Shown piece after piece: positions 1 to 9,949 of a stretch of 47,880 bases of DNA; position 1 is the stretch's first letter; every line of letters begins with the position of its first letter. The translations under genes and the position numbers were made by a program. The notes under the pieces were generated by a model. It saw nothing but the letters and a program-made list of their open reading frames with translations. It was not told the DNA's origin and did no database searches. The stretch lies in the NCBI RefSeq assembly GCF_001186125.1, contig NW_014040124.1, positions 14,710-62,589 on the forward strand. The letters run 5' to 3'. This DNA comes from Sphaeroforma arctica JP610 (taxonomy: Eukaryota; Opisthokonta; Ichthyosporea; Ichthyophonida).

Positions 1-81
1 GCAAGCACGCAGAGAGGCTAAGTACACAACATACACTTATTTCCTTATACGCATTAGCCAATTACAGCAATTTACAGCAAG

Positions 82-480
82 ATGGCTGCAGAAGAATCCG
101 ACGAAGAAACCTCTTCATCAAGTAAACGAGAACAAACACAAGCACGGGCAGCTACGCATAAAGTTTCGCAGCGGGAAGGAAACATCACCCAATTAGGCGT
201 AGCGAATCCTGATACGGAAACCATTATCAAGACAACAAGTGAAGAATTTTTTCAACGCGAACTGGCAGCTAGGGTGGAAGAACCTGAAAGAGAACTGGCC
301 ATCAAGGAAGCGAAGAGAGCTGATGACCATGCAATACAAGACAGCAAGATCAAGATGATGGAGATGCAAATCATGAATTTGTCAACCGGAGCAAGGAACA
401 AGGAACGTACGGAGTTGGAAGCCGAAGCAACACTGCGAGCGAACAAATTTTCCAGAATCACTCAAGGAGAAATTTCGTGA
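82..480 (+). pseudogene. gag-like coiled-coil ORF of F1
   Basis: This 132-residue frame opens with MAAEESDEETSSSS and continues as a highly charged, Glu/Lys/Arg-rich sequence with long helical stretches, as in the N-terminal half of many retrotransposon Gag proteins. It has no zinc knuckle and no catalytic motif. Its place ahead of other F1 coding relics and of the repeated terminal block fits Gag. A chance open frame or part of a non-LTR element cannot be excluded. Confidence 0.35.
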
Positions 481-1018
481 AGGTAAGCCAGTATAACTAA
501 CAGAAGTGAAGCGTGCGGCGAGACCAGCCCATGTATGAACATACGACGCAGAACTTACGATGGACTCGGGCGTAGCCAAAGTGAAAGCAGAAAAAGAGAG
601 CTTTTATTCAGCAGCAGATTTGTTAAAAGTATAGACACAGGTGATGGGTGCGACGCTAATCCACAATATGGATATACGAACAGACCCAACAGCAATAATG
701 TATCTGGTTGCGTATCAAGCACAGCTTTGTCAGCACCTGATAGATTTGACACCTGATGCAGTTGCATCTCTGGATTTGGAACACAGGTGTCGCTTTGATG
801 TCTGCACACCAGAAGTACGAATAGCAGACATTGAACCAAAGGTGCTCACCAGATTCCTGTGCGCACTCAGAATCGCCTGCCAAAAATCTACTGTGAGAAC
901 TCCACTGTGAGCATCGTGTTCTGTACGTGCGTCGATGCCACGGATACTAAGAATGGGACGACGAGAGGCGACCCACCTAAGAGATTGTAATGACAACTTC
1001 AACCGAGGCAGTTGCAAG

Positions 1019-1222
1019 ATGAACAACGTAGTAAGTATACGCTGGATGAGGGAGACTTTGTTCATTTATTAGTAAGTGTAAAATTCATGACTCTAATTAT
1101 GAGACATAAGTCATGTGCTGTAATAGTCAGCAAAAACTAAGTTTATCAGATTATTCTGATAAACTGTAAAAACTGTAATAAAACTAAAATAACCCTAAGT
1201 ACTTGTATTCTGACCACGACCC
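1019..1222 (+). repeat. F1 repeated block, possible LTR (copy 1)
   Basis: Non-coding block closely matching 8548-8770 by eye. In both copies a purine-rich GAGGGAGA-type stretch is followed by TTGTTCATTTATTAG and ends near TTCTGACCACRAC. A purine tract before a TGTTG start (clearest in copy 2) is the usual look of a polypurine tract next to an LTR, so this may be a 3' LTR. The paired copy sits in a different order relative to the coding block, so this is not proven. Confidence 0.45.
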
Positions 1223-2101
1223 CCCCCCCCCCAAACTGAAGCACTGACCAATAGACTCACAGTATTGTCTAATGGAATGTGTAATTTCCTTATGACGTCG
1301 TTCAGCAGTACCCAGTACTTGGGGTCGATATGGTGGTGATGCCTTGTGTAGTATACCCACTTCTTGGACCAGGAGCTCCACTATCTTGTTGGTGAATTCA
1401 TTCCCCATGTCCGTCTGGATCATACGTGGGAAACCATGCTCGCCAAAAACTTATATTAGTGTCTACGCCGTCGCCTCCTTCGTCTTGTCCGGTGTCGCTC
1501 GAAGGATTGAGTAGCCTGTAGCGATGTCCAGGACGTGAAGTATACAATTGTTCTTCCTTCTGGACTCCAGTGGCATCGGGATGTAATCAACTTGAATATG
1601 GTCCCACGGGTAGCACGCGTCAATGCTAATCATCGGGTGAAAGCCTTTACGTAGCGTATCCTGTCCCAGACATGTAGCGCATTGCCGTTTGACTTCCGCT
1701 GCCAATTCAAGTGCGCCTGGCCATACATGGCCGTTATGTCGTAGTTGTTGAACTGTATCGGCCGCTCCATGATGTCCTTGTTCGTGGTGAGCTTGCGTGA
1801 GTCGCGTTCGGCGCTGTTGTACTTCTGGGGTCGCTCGCTCAAACGCCGGTTGACTCTCTGCGTCTGGCATCGCCACTGAGATTTCTCGTGCCGTATCTAA
1901 ACACATCACGTACGCGGTGTGTTTGGGTTCTGCACGCTGTGAAAACAGCGGGTTCAGTTTGAACCCGTTAGGAGGTCCCACCCGTGCAATCACTGTGTGT
2001 CCCCATGGTGTCTTGCCACAGGCGTACTTAGCATACTTGAGGGACGTATGTGGCGTTCGTGGAACCAGCACCGATTCGGACTGCAACAACTGCTTGAACA
2101 A
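1184..2101 (-). pseudogene. integrase region of element A (C-terminus missing)
   Basis: After a linker containing CGKTPWGHTVIARVG, also found in B, comes an HHCC zinc-binding region (HHEQGHHGAADTVQQLRHNG, then RQCATC). The DDE core follows: PWDHIQVDYIPMPLE, then MIQTDMGNEFTNKIVELLVQ and YRPQVLGTAERRHKE. The core joins reverse-transcribed DNA to host DNA in this family. The region is broken, and the C-terminal GPY/F part and the LTR beyond it are lost at the junction with F1. Confidence 0.8.
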
Positions 2102-2102
2102 G

Positions 2103-2609
2103 TCAAACCATGGTGCCCTTGAAACCCTTGCGCAACATTATATGTATCTTCTCCCATGGTGGGTTCATCCATCCATCGACCGTCGACCAGTCGTGGGCAA
2201 ACGCACCTTCCGCATCGTCTTCAGTCCAAAATCGAGGGAGCTGAGCGTTATTTGGGTCCGCAAGTACGTCTATATTATTCGGACCGAAGTGTTCTTGTGC
2301 TTGTTCAAAGTAACTCGGAAATAACTGCCAACAATCTGTGTACAGTATTTCAGGTTCATCTTGCTCCTTTGTCCCCTCGTGTACTCTGCTCAACATGTCC
2401 GGAAGCACGTTCGTCTCTCCTGGTATATGTGATATATTAAAGTTGAACGGAGCGATTATATGGTGCCATCTCTGAAGCATCGGATTATGCTTGGGCTGTG
2501 TATTCATATACACGAGGGCCTTGTAGTCCGTAAAGACTGCAAACCGTTGCCCATCCAAGTGCTCCCTAAAATGTGTAAGTCCATACACCAAAGCGAGTAA
2601 CTCCTTCAT
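2103..2609 (-). pseudogene. RNase H plus NPPW-motif domain of element A
   Basis: The frame opens with MKELLALVYGLTHFREHLDG and FAVFTDYKALVYM, the core of Ty3/gypsy RNase H, and continues through HIPGETNVLPDMLSR. It is followed by an extra domain with NNIDVLADPNNAQLPRF and WMNPPWEKI. The NPPW tetrapeptide fits motif IV ([DNS]PP[YFW]) of N6-adenine methyltransferases. A comparable domain is known from DIRS-type elements but is not a usual part of Ty3/gypsy pol. Elements B, D and E carry it at the same place. Activity is not implied. Confidence 0.7.
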
Positions 2610-2648
2610 TGGTATGCGTAGTTCTGTTGCGCATGGTTCTGAGTCGTG

Positions 2649-3818
2649 CTAAAGAACATTAAATAGTGTTTCTTGGAATAACGCTCCCCCCAAACCGTAA
2701 TCGCTAGCTTCGGTTTCCAAGTTCAATGGTATACCGTCTACCGGGAAGTGCAACGCTACTGCATTAACAACTGCAGCTTCCATTGCCTGCCACGCCTGTG
2801 CATGTCGCTCCTCCCAACGATCGCCGATCAACTCCTTCGGTTTGAGTTTGCAAAATTCGCGCAAAGGTGCTACCGTGTTCGCGAAGTTGGGGAGATGCTC
2901 ATGAAGGTAGTTCGCCAAACGTAAGGCGGAGGCTATATCCTTGTACCGTATCGGGGTAGGCCAGTCGATAAGCTTGGCCTGCTTCTCATGATCAATGTCT
3001 ATGCCTTGTGCAGACACCTTCTTCCCTAGGATCATCACTTCGGGAATAGCAAAGGGGCACTTGGCGGGGTTAAGCTTAAAACTGTGGTATGTCAAGCGTT
3101 GAATCACCTGCTGCACCGTCTTAACGTGTTCATCATAGTCGTCGCTAGCGATAACGATGTCGTCGATATAGTGGTGGACCGGTAAACCGTCAAGTATCGT
3201 GCTCAAGGTACGCGGGAACTGTTGCGTGAGCACATGGAGTCCAAACGGCGCCGATGTAAACGAGTACTGATAACGCTTGTGCGTAAAGCTGAACAAGTAT
3301 TGTAAATCTGTATGGATCGGCAGCCTGTGGTATTCGGCAGAGATGTCCAGCGTAGGGTAGTTACTTCTTACTCTTGAGGCGAGAGATAAGTTCGTTGACC
3401 TTTGGAATCAAAATCTGGTCACCGGGGATAAGGGCATCAACGGCGCGCATGTCTAAACACAGCCGTAACTTCTTCACATTTCCTTCTGCATCGAACGTCG
3501 GAACCGCAAGGAGAGGAGGTTGACGGTGGTCGGTGTCGTCCGTTTCGTGATCACCAAATCTGCGAACCACTTCTCCACTTGTTCGTCCATGTAGGGTAGC
3601 CATCGGTCGGATACAAAGTTACGTGTCGATCTGCGCTTGTACATCGCCTGTTCACGGGTTACCGGAATGGTAACTTCACTTCCTTCCAGACGGCATCGCG
3701 CGTTGTCAGCAATCAACGCATCCGCCTCTAAATTATGTGCCAGACGTTGGCGTGCATCGGCGGGTTCTGTCGTATTCGGTGCCTGTCGGCGTGGGATGGG
3801 TTCGAGGAGCTCTTCCAA
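2649..3818 (-). pseudogene. reverse transcriptase region of element A
   Basis: Successive frames carry Ty3/gypsy RT blocks in order: LCLDMRAVDALIPGDQILIP (block B-like), then FTSAPFGLHVLTQQFPRTL, then HHYIDDIVIASDDYDEHV with the YxDD catalytic pair, then FKLNPAKCPFAIPEVMILGK and the thumb/connection part. The domain would copy the element's RNA into DNA. It sits between the protease and RNase H segments of A. It is broken by several lesions. The YIDD variant and the block spacing are typical of Ty3/gypsy rather than copia. Confidence 0.85.
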
Positions 3819-4265
3819 TTATGTGGGGTCGATCGGTGCGAGTGGCGATTGTATACCGCCTATGTAGAGACCCAAGCCTTTCAACATATCTTGCCCCACT
3901 ATGATGTCTATACCTGCAGGTAAATTCATCAACTCAAGTGACCCGTTGATAATCTTGGTGTCATACCGAATGGGTGGTACCACTTCTGTCGTCCCCAGTC
4001 GAGGAGTCCGAACCGCCTTGTCAGCTAAATAGATGAATGACCCAAGTGGTGCGGGAGTTATTGGGCGGCCGAAGAGGTCTGCGGATGTCTGTGAGATACA
4101 ACTTCTGTTTGCTCCCGTGTCTATCAATGCTTTGAACGTGCGTCCGTTAACTTGCACTTGAAAATAAACTCGGTTATCAGAAGAAAGCAATGGGTCCTGT
4201 ATCTCAATCACTGCCCTAATAGTGTTAGCAAATGTGAAGCTCATATCCGACTCAGGCACCCTCAC
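3819..4265 (-). pseudogene. aspartic protease domain of element A
   Basis: The 148-residue frame contains ALIDTGANRSCIS, the DTGA active-site signature of retroviral-type aspartic proteases, preceded by a beta-rich segment (VYFQVQVNGRTFKA). The later IIVGQDMLKGLGLYI segment matches the G-rich hydrophobic strand that closes the fold. It lies directly between the gag and reverse-transcriptase frames of A. In the family this domain processes the Gag-Pol polyprotein inside the particle. Confidence 0.8.
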
Positions 4266-4268
4266 ATC

Positions 4269-6588
4269 TCATGCTCGTTCGGTGACGGACTCCCGTACTC
4301 CGTGGTCCTGGTCTGTGTCCGGTGCCGTGTGCTCGAAGTCTTCCGTGAGTATCGTATTGATGTGTACCTCTGTAGCTTCTGATGGTGGTACAAGGCCGTC
4401 GTTCTGTGTAATCGCATTCACCTGTACTTGATGAGTCGGACGCGTAGTTATCAATTCTCTACTCTGGGTGGTGGTCTGCCCCTGCCCTGAGGTTGAAGCT
4501 GTGGTCGGCCTGTGTGCCGAATGTGCGTCTCTTGATATGCGGTTGTTGTCGTATGGCTGTGCTCGGCCATCCGTACCCCCTGGTTGCGATGCACGGAAAT
4601 GATGGCATCGCGGAATAAGACGCGAACCTGGTGGTGCTTGTGCCTGGCATCCAGCACAATTCGTAGGTAGTGACGGTTGGGGTCGCTGAGACCAGTTCTG
4701 CGACTGTCGTCGAACCGTCTGCGGGCTAGGGCGGCTATTGGTGTAGTCCCGACCTCCGTTGTTCGGCTGACCCTCGCGATTGTTCCGGTTCTGCAGCCTC
4801 GCTGTGGTGCGCTGCTGTGCGTCCTGAATATCGGGGCTCAGTAACTGCAGAAGCTCGTGCGTCTTCATCAATTGCCATTTAGGATGCAACTGTAAAGTAC
4901 GCTCATACGTTCGGCCGTTGAGAGCTCCCTCTAACAGTTGTACGATGCAATGGTTTAATATATCCTGATAGAAGTCTGCATCCGTCTGGCACCGTTCACG
5001 TGCCCTCCTATGGTTCTCCATGAGCTGTGTCATTTGTTTCATAATAAGGGTGTGCATGTTCCGACTGTGGCCCTTGGCTAACTTACGAAACGCGGGATTG
5101 ACAGTGGCTTGTGTCTCATGCGAGCAGATCTGTTCGAATTGTAGTTGTGGCGTCCACATCCTCAATCGTTCCGAGTTGTCGCGTATGTAATCCAATGTTG
5201 ACTTCTCAGCCTTAAAGTAAGATAATACCTTTTGGAACCATGTTAGGCTCCAACTCTCATCTAACCCTGCGATTTGCGCGTTCTTAAATGTCTCAAGGAG
5301 AGCCCCTCTCGTATCCCGTTCCATAATGTCGTGTAGGTGGTATCTGTTCGAAGGCCAATCGGGCCATGTATGTGGTGACGGGAAAGGCCGCTTTTCCACC
5401 GGGCGGGACTCCAGCGTAGCCCGGAGCGTCTCAATCGCTCCCCGAAGAGCTTCAGCTCGAGCCGTAATATTATCCTTGATTGCTTGGCATAGCTCGTTGC
5501 TCAGGTGTAGTGTCCGTGCATGCAGCGCTTGTCGGCTTTTCTCAATACTATCCGGCGTAGGCGGAGGTACAGGTGTATCCTTCCCCTGCCGTATGGGTAT
5601 CTGTACAAATTCACTGGCTGCTTCCTTCTCGAACGACTGACGTTGCTGTTGCTGGCGAAAGTTAGTACTTAACCGATCCTGCATATTCTTCAGTGCCTCA
5701 CTCCCATGAGGGTTCTGCTTGGCTAATACCTGTTCACGTGCGAACTCCTGGAAAGATGAGGGGTCCTCAATAGAAGACAGAGTCTGCTCCCCCTCGGCCG
5801 ACCGGGCCTCTGACCCAGATGATTCATACCCGAGTCCATGATGCGGTCGTGTACGGCCTTGGGGACGGAACGTAAAGTTGTCCTCAATTCCTAGCAACGT
5901 ATGCACACGTGCGTGTGTGCCAGTAACTGTCTCAGTGGCAGCCAACAATGTTGTAGGCCGCTCGGCAGTCGTGCGCTGCAACTTTTGTTCATACTTCTCT
6001 AGAAGTGACTGCTGTTGAGCCATTAGCTCAGTAAATTTCTGAGCGCACGATTGGCCCCGTACCGTGTCCTTGTTGTTGGTGCGCCGACGGTAGCGTCTAC
6101 GTTTGTTAGGTGGAAGGCGGTTAGACATTACTGGAGGACAAGGCCCCTGAAGTACCCGAAGACGAACGGGAGGACAGACCATTACTAGCTACATATTCAC
6201 CAGTAATTGTCTGACTCCGGTCCACACGCAGGTCGGGAACTCTCTTGGTCTCACCCTCGAAGACGACGTCGTCCCCTGAATGAACAGGTTCATCTCCGTG
6301 TGCCGTTGGCGACTGCTTGTCGTTAGCGGATACAGGGTAGAGATCCTCTAGACGTGACTGTTGTTGCCCCTCCAGAGCCTGTCCTGTGTGTAGACCAGTG
6401 CTGTCCGGATTAGATGGACGACGCTTAGTCTCACGTCGGTCAATATCATTTTCTTTGCGACGCTCAGGGTTCAGGTGATGCTGTCTACGACTTTGTCGGG
6501 GGTTGGACATGGTCGGGGAAGTATGTTTCAACGGAGATCTTGAAATGTGTGCGAACGAACTCGGAAAGAATTGAATATAAATACCCAT
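4269..6588 (-). pseudogene. gag region of element A
   Basis: Two overlapping minus-strand frames cover this stretch: a short N-terminal one (6588-6121) and a long one of 637 residues (6182-4269). The long frame is rich in Gln, Arg and Glu, with a predicted-helical central part that ends in segments such as HCIVQLLEGALNGRTYERTL, like a capsid domain. A basic, low-complexity C-terminal part follows. The frame ends just before the protease frame, as expected for gag ahead of pol. No convincing CCHC knuckle is seen. Assignment rests on position and composition rather than on a diagnostic motif. Confidence 0.6.
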
Positions 6589-6599
6589 TTCCTATCAAG

Positions 6600-7990
6600 A
6601 GTCCATCCCTCAAACACATGAAGTCTCGACGATGATCCTCGAGGAACCAGTGGGCTCACTCTTGATTACTTCATTTCACTCACAGACCCTAGTTGTATAG
6701 AGAGTCGAGACCCATCTATCACTAACTGATGTCTTACTCTCCTTCAAATAAATACCTCGTTGAGGTATGCCCCGCTTGTCGGAACATCCTCTCAACCTTC
6801 CCTTCGGCTGCTCCTGCTCCGACCTGGTGTCAGCCTAGCCTCGGTATCTCGTCGCATACTCCATCTGTCGCTCCTGATTGCTCTTCTTACTCCCCTGGCT
6901 TCGTGTCCTCTACTCATGATGTCCTTGTCATGTGCCGTTGCGGTTGTTAGATTGTATTCCTCGACCTAAGACTTATTTGTTAGATATTGCGCTCCTAAAC
7001 AACACTGCCGCAAACAACGCCTTCTGTACGTGCTCGTGAGCCGCTCCAATTACCTGATGTAGCTAGAAGCTCTATTGGTTCGTGCGTGTGCGTCTGTCAT
7101 TTCCGCAATTTTAACCATGTACTACTTACACCGATCGTGTTATGTACGCTCCCACATTATATATTCTTAAAAGAATATAAACTCACAGATGCTTACTTAT
7201 GTGTTTGTGTTCTTCCTTCTAACCTCCTCCGTCGACCAACCTATCTAAATCACCTTATGTGCACTTCTGGTTGTAGTTTGATGTCACTTGGATAGCTATC
7301 GCTTCTCAACTTCGTCGCTACCTATTGTAGCCAAAACTTAAGTAGATAATTCTAAATAAATACTCCTGTCTATTCGTCCATAAGTTATAAGCCCAATATA
7401 TAGCCCCTTCAGAGTCTTAACTCCTACTCCGTTGCGTATGGATACCATTAGGTGTATATGTCGTGCCATTCCATTTCCTATTCCTTAAAACTTCGGTCTG
7501 CCCACGCCATAGTATACATGATGTAGTCTTGTGACGTGTTGCCTGATATATATACACCGGTGTGTCTTTTACCTATCCTCTGCTTATTATTTGTTGTACT
7601 TGTGTTTTGGTCATTGTTTAGTACCCATGATCTTCAGTATATGATCTTCAGTATCGACTATACGTGTACACTATTTTGTCAACTGACGTGTGCACTATGT
7701 AGCCTTGTCTATTTTGTATAAAGACTAAATATCAGTTCATATAACTTAACCTCTAATCATCTTGGAACTTTTGTAAAAGAATATAGTATATCGCTGCTTT
7801 TTTGTGTCGTGGTACTAGACGAGTCGGCACTAACCATGTGTACCCTCCATTTCTACCACTATAGATCCTGAATAAGCTTCTTCTTTCTTCTAACAACTCT
7901 TAACTTATAGTTTACGTATTGCTACTTGCACACTCTGTTTGTACTTGTCTCACACGAAAACAACCTCCCTACCTGTTTTCACACGTGACT
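6600..7990. other. AT-rich stretch without genes, probably 5' leader/LTR of element A
   Basis: About 1.4 kb with only short chance frames on either strand. It lies directly upstream (minus strand) of the gag of element A, where a 5' LTR and leader belong. Because the 3' LTR of A is missing, no LTR pair can be matched to define ends. I see no coding similarity, tRNA or tandem array in it. Confidence 0.4.
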
Positions 7991-8420
7991 ACTTATCTGT
8001 GGTTTCTGGCTGATTCTCAGATTTCGTTATTTGATCGTCCTGGGACCTTCCTTGTTGTCCTTGGGTTGATGTTGTGCTTGATTGTGATGGTTCCTTCTCG
8101 GTTTCACTCGACTCAATAGATTCTATCTTCGTACTTGTTGTCCAAACATCATTAGTACGACGACCAGTTAGTCTAAATTGTTCAAGTTATCGAGCCATTT
8201 CGTATCTGTTGATTCTAAATCTCTTTTCTTCCACTTCATCAATCGTAGGTGGTTCTGCGCGGTTATCCCCTTGGTTCTCCGGTCTTGAGTCTCCTTCTGC
8301 CTTACTGCTGCTGGTCGAAATTAATGGCGGTATCGTATCACTAGCCTCACTACTCGAGAACCCACTATCTCCTTCTTCGTTAGGCAAATTTCGGAAGATC
8401 TCGTCATTTTGATGCGACAT
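7990..8420 (-). pseudogene. isolated gag-like fragment
   Basis: The minus strand opens with MSHQNDEIFRNLPNEEGDSG and continues as an acidic, Ser/Thr/Gln-rich low-complexity sequence to about 7990 (for example STTSTQGQQGRSQDDQITKS). This resembles the disordered N-terminal part of a Gag protein. It is not obviously the gag of A, which starts near 6.5 kb, nor of B. It may be the start of a further, mostly lost element. No catalytic motif is visible. It is a fossil. Confidence 0.35.
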
Positions 8421-8547
8421 TCTTTATTCTTATAATTCTTAAATTGTACTTATAACAAAATAAATAAATACTAGCTACTGACTATTTCTTATTCCGTAGC
8501 TTTCCCTACAATTACTAATAAAGTAACAACTTCTTATGGTAAGTTAA

Positions 8548-8770
8548 AAATGTAGTAAGTGTACGATGGATAACTATATCTCAACGTTCTCGTTCCGTAG
8601 AGAGGGAGATGTTGTTCATTTATTAGTAATTGTGAAATTCATGACTAATTATGAGTCATAAGTAATGTGCTGTAATAGTTAGCAAAAACTAAGTTTATCG
8701 GATTGTTCTGATAAACGTAAAAACTGTAATAAAACTAAAATAAATCTAAGTACATGTATTCTGACCACAA
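8548..8770 (+). repeat. F1 repeated block, possible LTR (copy 2)
   Basis: Second copy of the block at 1019-1222. The purine tract GAGGGAGA is followed directly by TGTTGTTCATTTATTAG, the expected look of a polypurine tract and LTR start. The block ends near TTCTGACCACAACA. Unlike copy 1, it lies before rather than after the shared coding block. Confidence 0.45.
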
Positions 8771-9074
8771 CAATTGTCGATTTGTACACGAGTGCAACTG
8801 GAACAAATGCAAGGATCGCAAGTCTCATAGCGGCGCCAACCATGACCCCAAGAAGCACAAAATGAAAATTGTGTGAGACCCAGTAAAGCCATGGTACGCC
8901 ACAGAATCTCAGCAATGTTATTGTAGATAAACCCAGACCACATTCAGTACCAAACCTGGTACCGTTTTGATGTCTGCACACCAGAAGTACGAATAGCAGA
9001 CATTGAACCAAAGGTGCTCACCAGATTCCTGTGCACACCACAGAATCGCCTGCCGAAAACCTATTGTGAGAACT
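8771..9074 (+). pseudogene. F1 gag-like relic, cut by element B
   Basis: The plus strand carries a Cys/His-rich stretch (CNWNKCKDRKSHSGANH), like a Gag zinc-binding region, and then a block matching 788-900 (RFDVCTPEVRIADIEPK). The matching block ends exactly where the LTR of element B begins (9075), whereas the fragment-1 copy continues. B therefore inserted into this F1 copy. The relic is broken. Confidence 0.45.
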
Positions 9075-9399
9075 TGTAGCGTATGGGGAGTAGCTGAAAG
9101 GTACGAGACAATATGATACAATAGACCTCTTCTCAAGCGCGGCTATCTCAGCTGGGAAAAGTCCCTAGTCTGAGAGAACCGAACCGGGTCTTTATTTGTG
9201 TTTTCACTAGACTCAGGATTTACTTGAGTGTTTCTCTCACACGCGGGAGTCCCGGTATATCTTACCAGTTCTACCGCTAATATTTCCGATGACTCTAATA
9301 TCATAAATATTTTAATCCTAATTCCAAAACTCAGTATTTGATCATTCTGGGTTTTGGGATTTGGATTGGCTTTTGATAATCTGGTCCCTAGATGCTACA
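9075..9399 (-). repeat. 3' LTR of element B
   Basis: On the minus strand this 325-bp block starts TGTAGC and ends GCTACA, a perfect 6-bp terminal inverted repeat of the TG...CA type. A G-rich polypurine tract (AAAGTTGGGGGG) lies immediately upstream in element orientation, and an AATAAA is present inside. The outer edge cuts a coding block of F1, fixing the insertion boundary at 9074/9075. No partner LTR is in the window, so age cannot be read from LTR divergence. Confidence 0.75.
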
Positions 9400-9949
9400 G
9401 CCCCCCAACTTTGTGCTTCTTAGCCTGCGTGGGAGTAGAAAGTAACATCTTACAGTACTATATTATCTAGAGGTTGGTGTTTGTATACAGGGAAAAACTT
9501 GTCCCTTAGGGGGCATAAAATGAAAAACCTGCCACCATTTTCTAATACATATTACCGATTTATTGAATTTATACTGCAGCAGGAGTACTCTACCACGCTC
9601 ATTGGAGTCAGTCTAGACCAATGCTCTCGGTTGATCTCAACTTGGCTTAGAAAAACGCATCTCAACGGTGGCTCTACAGCTGATTCTCTGGTCCTTGTCC
9701 CTCTGGTGTGTGGGGGGAGCATGCTTCTAGGCAAGAAAAATGGGAGTGTCATGTGGTATCAGTGAGACTTGCTTAGGTCCCCCACCTCGTGCGCTGTCTG
9801 TGGCTCGCTGATCTTTCATCAGTGCTCGTTGTCGTTGGCTTCTTTGGCCTGGACTGCCTTCGTTTACGTCTCCGGCGTTGATGGTATGTTGTAGTGACAT
9901 CAACATCTACGGTGTTTGATTCACGCGTCTAGGTATGCTCACCATCGGT
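9400..9949. other. untranslated 3' region of element B
   Basis: About 550 bp between the end of the integrase frame and the 3' LTR. There are open frames on both strands (for example 9481-9765 plus), but none has a recognisable motif. It is best read as a long 3' untranslated region. Confidence 0.4.

Larger units (their letters stand above)
1..1222 (+). mobile_element. LTR-like element F1, fragment 1 (fossil)
   Basis: Relict of an LTR-type element on the plus strand. It holds a gag-like reading frame (82-480), further coding-like sequence to about 900, and at 1019-1222 a non-coding block that recurs at 8548-8770. A second shared stretch, 788-900, recurs at 8961-9073. The left end lies outside the window and no reverse transcriptase is visible, so the superfamily (copia or gypsy) is open. 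The element is broken in several places and abuts element A at a run of 13 C near 1220-1232. Calling it an LTR element is inference from the repeat layout and the gag-like composition. Confidence 0.45.
1223..6600 (-). mobile_element. Ty3/gypsy-like element A (fossil, 3' end missing)
   Basis: Reading on the minus strand, the parts come in Ty3/gypsy order: gag (6588-4269), aspartic protease (4265-3819), reverse transcriptase (about 3818-2649), RNase H and an NPPW-motif domain (2609-2103), and integrase (about 2101-1184). The integrase C-terminus and the 3' LTR are absent: the element stops at the F1 fragment. No 5' LTR can be confirmed because there is no second copy to compare. It is broken by roughly half a dozen lesions, yet every domain is recognisable, so it is of moderate age. 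Confidence 0.85.

Noticed and set aside
5326-5640. Plus-strand ORF of 104 residues
   Set aside because: Shadow of the long gag frame of element A.
6729-7721. Several short plus-strand ORFs
   Set aside because: They overlap one another in different frames, with no conserved motif or plausible splice sites, in AT-rich non-coding DNA.
9481-9765. Plus-strand ORF of 94 residues near the 3' end of element B
   Set aside because: It lies in the untranslated tail of B against the element's direction and has no motif or splice context.
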